Position numbers and translations under genes: made by a program. A stretch of 64,000 nt of DNA, taken from assembly GCA_034620365.1 (NCBI GenBank), contig JAQGEQ010000299.1, forward strand, positions 1,674,001 to 1,738,000. The letters run 5' to 3'. The DNA is from Pegea sp. RAD2-039 (lineage: Eukaryota; Chordata; Thaliacea; Salpida; Salpidae). Below are positions 58,320 through 64,000 of this stretch, in pieces (within the stretch, counting starts at the first letter, position 1; every line of letters starts with the position of its first letter). A model generated the notes under the pieces. That model was not told the origin of the DNA, made no database searches, and saw only the letters and a list, made by a program, of their open reading frames with translations.

Positions 58320-60120
58320 ATGTTTTCTACATTTTTTTTGAAGTAACAGAGGCTGACACTTGGTTTCTATAATACTTTTTAGACCTCACCAAAGCTTTTG
58401 ACACTGTAAGTAGAAAAGTTTTGTAAAAGATAATCAAATGTCTTGTGTGTCAACCAGAAGTTACCAGCTTCAGATGATACAGTTTCATCAAGATCAAAAG
58501 AATCAAGCAAGATATTAAAATGACCTCGTTACGTTATTTATTTATTTATTTATTTATTACAATAAATGTGAAGGAGGGTGCCTAAAAAGAGCACCTCTCG
58601 CTAACACACATTCTCACAAATTAGATCTATTTGACGTGTAAACGAAAAAGCATATGACAATGAAGAATTGCACAGAATCATAGTATTGTAAAAGAGAAAA
58701 ATTCACAGTTTAGAAATGGCAATGTTGGCGATATTATAACAATTCAGCTTTTTCTTGAACAGCATAAGTGATTTTGACATGACAATCTCTGATGGCAGAT
58801 TGTTCCATGTACTGATTGTGCGGTATGAGAAAAAACTTAATCTGGTTAACGTAGCTGGTGGAGTGGGCTTATTAAGATGTAATTTATGTCTTCTAAGTTG
58901 ATATAACTTGAGGGAGGGACTAATGGAGAAAAAGTCATCAAACTGAAGATCAATTAGGTTGTGAATAATTTAAAAAATCAGAATAAGGTCGTATTTAATT
59001 CTTCGGATTTCCAAAGTATCTAGATTGAAGAAGCTGAGACGATGCTTATAACTCTCGTATTTGATATTAAGTTTCCTGCAAACCAATCTCGTAAATGTTG
59101 CCTGAACAGATTCGATTTTTCTGATATCACCAACTTGATATGGCATCCATGCACTGATATTGTATTCAAGAATAGGGCGTATGTACAGTTTGAAAAGGTT
59201 GACGAAAAACCATGGATCTTTAGAATTAAAAGTCTTTATGATGAGGTGGACAAGCTTGATAGATTTTCCAAAGATTCTGGAAACATAACTGTGCCATTTG
59301 AAGTCAGATGTCAGAGTAATGCCGAGGTCTATGACTGAGGATACTCGTTCAAGAATGGATCCATTGATGTAGTATTGGTTGCTGAAGTTGGCCGCTGGCT
59401 TACGGGAGAATGTTATAACTTCAGACTTTGTTGGCTGGATTTTAAGTTGCCAATTCGCAGACCAGTTTTCTACAATGTTTAGTGCAGTTTGGAGTTTTGA
59501 GTGAGAACCAGATAATAGCTTGATGTCATCTGCATACACAAACACACTGACATTGTCTACTGTTATTAGTCTTCTGATGAGGTCTTCAATGAAAATCAAA
59601 AAGAGAATTTGTAACAGAAAACGGTGCGAAACAAAGATGTGTGCATCATACCAGCCCCTTTCTCCTTATTTCTCATCGTGATGCTAAACCACGCAACCAT
59701 TACAACAAAAACGCAGTTTACACGAGGTACCGCCTTGTTGGCTGTCTATTTAGCCTAAAACATCTAAGGTCTAAAGCTAAAACTGTCTACCTAATTGTCC
59801 ATGAGATTCTTTTTGCTGACGACACTGATCTAGTAGCACACACTAAATCGGCCCTGCAACGAGTAACTTCTTCTTTCGCGAAGACCACAAGATTTTGAGC
59901 TTAAGCTAAATCAAAAAAAGACATAACTTCCTCACTGGTCTACTCTATATGACGAATTAGATTGTCCTTATATTACCATCAACAGCAATAGACTTAAGCC
60001 CATGTAACTCTTCCACTATTTGGGCAGTATAGTGTAATTGTTAGGGAAACAGACACTAAAACAGAGCCTTTGCTTGATTCCGGAAAAGATTTAAAAGTTA
60101 AGGATCATTTCCATCAACCC
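58320..60120 (+). mobile_element. Decayed LINE reverse transcriptase interrupted by a younger LINE
   Basis: Two halves of one ORF2 flank the minus-strand LINE at 58536-59605. The left half gives DLTKAFDTVSRKVL (58384-58425; RT motif with the catalytic-region Asp). The right half resumes with EFVTENGAKQRCV (59605-59645; equivalent to PFPVTNGVKQGCV). It then gives VYTRYRLVGCLFSLKHLRSK and ILFADDTDLVAHTKSALQRV, carrying the RT catalytic box FADD. It ends with a degenerate LFHYLGSIV. The order and spacing match a single element with the insertion removed. Several stops are present, so the host was probably already dead. Confidence 0.85.
58536..59605 (-). mobile_element. CR1-like LINE, 5'-truncated, inserted in an older LINE
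   Basis: Read on the minus strand, the copy starts inside ORF2 just upstream of LFLIFIEDLIRR. It contains the RT catalytic box VYADDIKLL, a long intact stretch through ILEYNISAWMPYQVGDIRKI and the tail with WNNLPSEIV. The frame stays open for at least 209 residues, broken by a stop at about 58970, then continues as in the 10862 copy to the shared stop. The 3' end has the GAGGTGC/GCACC hairpin and a (TTTA)n run at 58538-58558 (+ strand). Near-identity to 10862-11290 shows recent activity. No clear target-site duplication was seen. Confidence 0.9.
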
Positions 60121-61836
60121 TACTTCCGTAACATTCTTCATCAAACGATAAGATTTCATCTCTAACTGTATTTGTTTATATATATATATTATTTTAGTAA
60201 ATATTAATTTCAATATACATATTTAACTCTACTTAGACTCTAGTAAATGTTCTTCAGAACATTACTTAATCTTTATTATCTTTATTAAGACTTTATTTCA
60301 TAAGTTTTAAATTTTATCAGATAAATCAACTCGGATATAACTGATACAGCTGCAAAGTAAAGATGGTGGCTGCATAAGGGAAAAGAAGTTTATCATCTTA
60401 ATAAAACTCTCTAAAAAGAAATGTTTTTAAAGATTGTTAAAAGTTTTTTTTTAGTTAACCATTTAAAGTTTAAGCTTTGCTGACATACCGATAACTTAAC
60501 CCGACAATCAGTCCTTGTGACTAAATCATTTCTTAGAAAGATCCTTGACAACAAGAAAAACCTCAAAAAATTGAATTTTGTTAATTTTACTATTTAGTTA
60601 TTAATAGCATTGAATGCATTTAATGAAATCCAAAAAATTGTGAAAAAGTTAAATATTTTTTTCACGATAAAGTTATATAATGTTTTTATTGAAAATAATT
60701 CTGAACTTGATGTAAAGTATAAGATGTGGGAAATATGAACTTCACACAGCTGAAAGCGATTACTTTTTTTTTAGTTAGATGTTTGTATTAATGTAATATA
60801 TTTGATACGAACATATTTATAGGAAAGCGAAATGTTTGGTTTAAACATTTTTATTAAACAAGGGCTGAATCTGTCAGCAAAAACTGTTAAATTATTTTTA
60901 CTTTTTTGACCAATGAAATTATAAGCATATTGATTTAATCAGCTATTTAAATTATTTTGTGAAATTATATTTGTAAAATATGTTTTTAAATAGTTGGCAT
61001 AATTGTAACTTTAAGTTTTAACTTTTTTAACATCTTTAACTCTTTTTACATCTCATTCTACCTGAGTTTTTTCAGTTTAAATATAGTAATCTTGAAAATT
61101 TATTTGGCTATATAAAAATATATTTTTAAGAAAATTTAAGATAATAAGATATAAGTTTTTGTACCATTTTCCTTATACAGTTTATGCTTTGCTCTTATTT
61201 TAAACTTCACTATTTAAAATTTTGATGCTATATATAGCAGTTTAAAGTTATATTTGGAACAATTAAAATAATAAAATTTGAAAATGTTAAAAGCAATCAA
61301 GTCTTTATTTTATAACTAAAATATAAGGTTGTTTGAAAAATGAATATATGTTTCTTTATTGCTAAGGAGCTAATTATTTAATTAACTTTTTAAAGTATAT
61401 TATAAATCAGTCTTTGTAACAAAATGATTACTTGAAACACTCTTTGAAAAACGAAATTATATTTTTAAAGTTTGGTATTTAGATGCCAATGTGACTAAAT
61501 GAGTTTAATGAGCTTAAAAAATTTGTAGGAAAATATTATATTTTATATTGAAGATCTTTAACAACTAAAGTAATTATGGCATTTTCAATCTTTGGTTTAT
61601 AACAATTTTGTATTTTTAGCATAATTAAAATATAAGGCTATATAAAAATTATATATCATTATCAAATAGTTCTTAAATTTACTAATTAAGGTATACCATA
61701 AGCCTAGTTTATAATCAAAACCACAATTTTCTAAAATGATTTAATTAATTATTTCTTTCAAGTTATAAATAAAAATAATTAATCAAATTTTAATAGTTTT
61801 AGTGCTTTGAATTTGAAAAGTTTTAAAAAATTGAAA
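60121..61836. other. AT-rich region upstream of DNMT1
   Basis: No coding exon or repeat recognised. The DNMT1 promoter is expected here if 61837 is the true start. Confidence 0.5.
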
Positions 61837-64000
61837 ATGTATCGAAAACGAAAAAGATCTTCAGAATCTGATGAATCATACGAACCAAGTTTTTCTGGAA
61901 GTAGAAAAGTTGAAGTAAGAAATATAAAAGTTCATTTTTTTATAATTTTAAAGCAAGAGTTATCTAATCTTCCTTATAACAAGGGCCTTATTTCAACCCC
62001 CAATTTAGTTTAAAACCGCAAACTTATAACACTAGATTGGAAATTTAAAAACACCGATACTTTCTAAATTAATTCTTGTCATAAACTTGTGAATGTTAAT
62101 TCAAGCAAAGGAGCAAATTGGAGAAGGTGCATCATACCCTTATTTATTTTTGTTTAAGTTTTGGTAAGATAAAGATTAACATTGAACTTATAAAGATTTA
62201 GTTTCTTTTTAAAAATAATTTATGAAAGCGTTTGTGGGGATCCAACTGAAATTTGAAAGTTTAACAATTAAAGAATTATGAATTAAGTCCTTAAATATTA
62301 GTTACTTTATCAATGGTTCAAAGATGCTAATTTATTAGATTTAGACAATTTGTGTTTACCAAAACAAATAATTTTAATTATATCGGTAACAAGTGTGTGT
62401 TGGCATTGTGATATATTTTAAATGACTCTTAAGCGTATTTGAAAACTTATATATTTTTTAACAAAGTTAAGTAAAGTACTTTTTATTTCTTTTGTCAAAA
62501 GTATTTATTAATTTAAAATAATTTAAAGTCTTATTTCATAAAATATCACTATAGATTAATATGAAAACTTGAAAATAGTGTTGAGGTAAATCTACTATTG
62601 ATGTAAAAATTTCATGAAAACTTAATTAACTTAAATACTTATTAATCTTTCACAGAAAAATCTTGCCAAAAAGAAAAAGGAAAGTGAAGCATTGACAGTA
62701 AGACATAAATATATTTAACATTTTCCCTTAAGTAGCAGTTTTATAAGTTACTTATATAAAGGTTTAATTTTTTACCATACTATCTCAGATTATATATAAT
62801 ATATATTTATTTATTTAACGTATGGCTGCACATAATAAATTATGCTACTCTAATACCGAATACAGAACTATATGACTGCAGAGAAATAATGAAAAGGTTG
62901 TAGATACCACACTTCAACATATGTAGCAAGGGAATAAATAGGAACACTATAAAAGCAAACTTATGCATTGTAGAATAAATTTAGGAGTATAACAAGGTGC
63001 AAATTAGTATGAAAATACTGAAAATTGTTTATCATTTCCAACAAAATAATTTGATTTATACTTCTTTGGGATAATTTAAAAAAGAGTTAATAAACTTTCC
63101 TTTTGTGTTGGGAAAGAAGATTCCAAACTGTGGTTACTTTATTTAAAAAAAGCTATTTGTTATAATTGGGTGTTATTAAATTGGTGTTATTGGGTGTTAT
63201 TGGGTTAGTTCTAAACGTCAAGCCTCTGAAGACGTTTGAAAGATTGTAATCTCTGGGAAAATCATTGACGCTAGGAAGCTATATACAAGGAAACGTTGAG
63301 AGATTTAAAAGTCTTTGCAGAAGTTTCAGCTTCATAAGTGAAGAGATAGTTTAAGTTTAAGAACTTTTAAGTTGTCTTCTTGGCGCTTGTACTGCGCACT
63401 TGAAGTTTCTAACCATTGATGTCATCAAAGTAAAAAAATGTGGTGATAGTCATTTAATTGGAAACATTTAATGGTGATGACCTTACCTTGGAAAAAGGAG
63501 GTCATCATAATCACAAAAATTAATACTGAACAACTTATACCCAAATAAAATCAATATTTGTATATAAATGAAGCAGGAAGCCAATATTGCTTTAGTAATT
63601 TTCATCTTGTAAGCAAGAGCACACTAACTTTTAAAAAGTTATTTTGAAAGTTATCTTGATTGAAAAACTCCTGAAATTCTCATTAACGCTTACCGTGTTT
63701 AATATTTTTCAAAACTAAGAAAACTTTTTATTCTAGAGATGCAACGTCTGTAATCAACGATTATGTAATGCTCAAATATATAATCCCCAAAAAACGTATT
63801 TAGATGAAATTTTAGCAATAACATCAAATGAAGTGAACATTGAAGGGCAGGATGATTTGCAATATATAATGAATGGTATCTATCTTAAATCAACAAAAAT
63901 GTCCTGACTATTCAACAATTTTTGTTATTTCTAGACTTCACTATATATTGTGAAAACCAGCATATTTGCAGATTCGAAGGATTGATTGAAAAAGATGCTT
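61837..64000 (+). CDS. DNMT1: DNA (cytosine-5)-methyltransferase 1-like, 5' end only
   Basis: Maintenance CpG methyltransferase. Four in-phase exons are visible: 61837-61914, 62656-62697, 63737-63875, and 63935 to the window edge, where the gene continues. Exons 1-2 give a 40-residue basic, serine-rich start (MYRKRKRSSESDESYEPSFS, then KNLAKKKKESEALT). Exons 3-4 match the start of the RFTS (replication foci targeting) domain. RCNVCNQRL aligns with the zinc-binding CxxCGQYL of human DNMT1. DFTIYCENQHICRFEGLIEK aligns with [21 protein letters not shown]. The region before RFTS is about 40 residues against roughly 350 in human, with no PCNA-binding box visible; an upstream coding exon cannot be excluded because the frame stays open to a possible acceptor at about 61800. 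Intron 2 hosts a LINE fragment. The catalytic domain lies outside the window. Confidence 0.82.
62806..63400 (-). mobile_element. Decayed LINE 3' fragment in DNMT1 intron 2
   Basis: Starts on the + strand with TTTATTTATTTAACGTATGG and aligns with the copy at 35184-35560. On the minus strand the ORF2 tail reads FLNKVTTVWNLLSQHKRKVY, the WNxLP-type motif. The right boundary is uncertain; similarity to the other copy is clear to about 63190. Confidence 0.75.
63166..63207. repeat. Short tandem repeat, TTGGGTGTTATT-like unit
   Basis: About three imperfect copies of a 12-base unit (TTGGGTGTTATT) within the LINE fragment. A local slippage product. Confidence 0.7.

Overview
This window is nuclear DNA of an animal (metazoan). 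Six or seven genes have clear human orthologues, all with GT-AG spliceosomal introns and the standard genetic code (TAA and TGA stops both used). The background is very AT-rich and holds LINE retrotransposon debris. The phylum cannot be fixed from the window. A 242-residue intronless tropomyosin, a DNMT1-type methyltransferase and introns mostly 45-55 nt long narrow it, and would fit an early-branching or compact-genome invertebrate, but this is inference.

Layout, left to right: API5 on the minus strand (12 coding exons, 522 aa; 2508-5755); LINE remnants and a nearly intact LINE 3' end (6.9-11.3 kb); an intronless tropomyosin (13637-14365, +); PPP1R8/NIPP1 (10 exons, 337 aa; 15960-19116, +); a 6 kb gene desert; eyes absent (EYA) with two alternative 5' ends (25338-32845, +); a desert with a LINE fragment; intronless NUDCD1 (37131-38927, +); an intronless F-box/WD40 protein (40652-42139, +); PI4KA, reconstructed here as 42 coding exons giving 2105 aa in 8.6 kb (43408-52034, +); several decayed LINEs, including a young CR1-like LINE nested inside an older LINE (58.3-60.1 kb); and the first four visible exons of a DNMT1-like gene running off the right edge (61837-64000, +).

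The genes are housekeeping or regulatory and form no operon or shared pathway. API5, PPP1R8, NUDCD1 and the F-box protein are nuclear or proteostasis factors, PI4KA makes plasma-membrane PI4P, EYA is a transcription cofactor/phosphatase, and DNMT1 maintains CpG methylation. The strongest structural signal outside the genes is the palindrome TGACGTCA. I count 22 copies, 19 of them in PPP1R8, EYA and PI4KA, against roughly one expected from base composition. I found no clear sign of a wholly new biological system. The best leads are this palindrome, the EYA catalytic-motif changes, the uniformly tiny introns next to three intronless genes, the apparently short DNMT1 N-terminus and the recently active CR1-like LINE.
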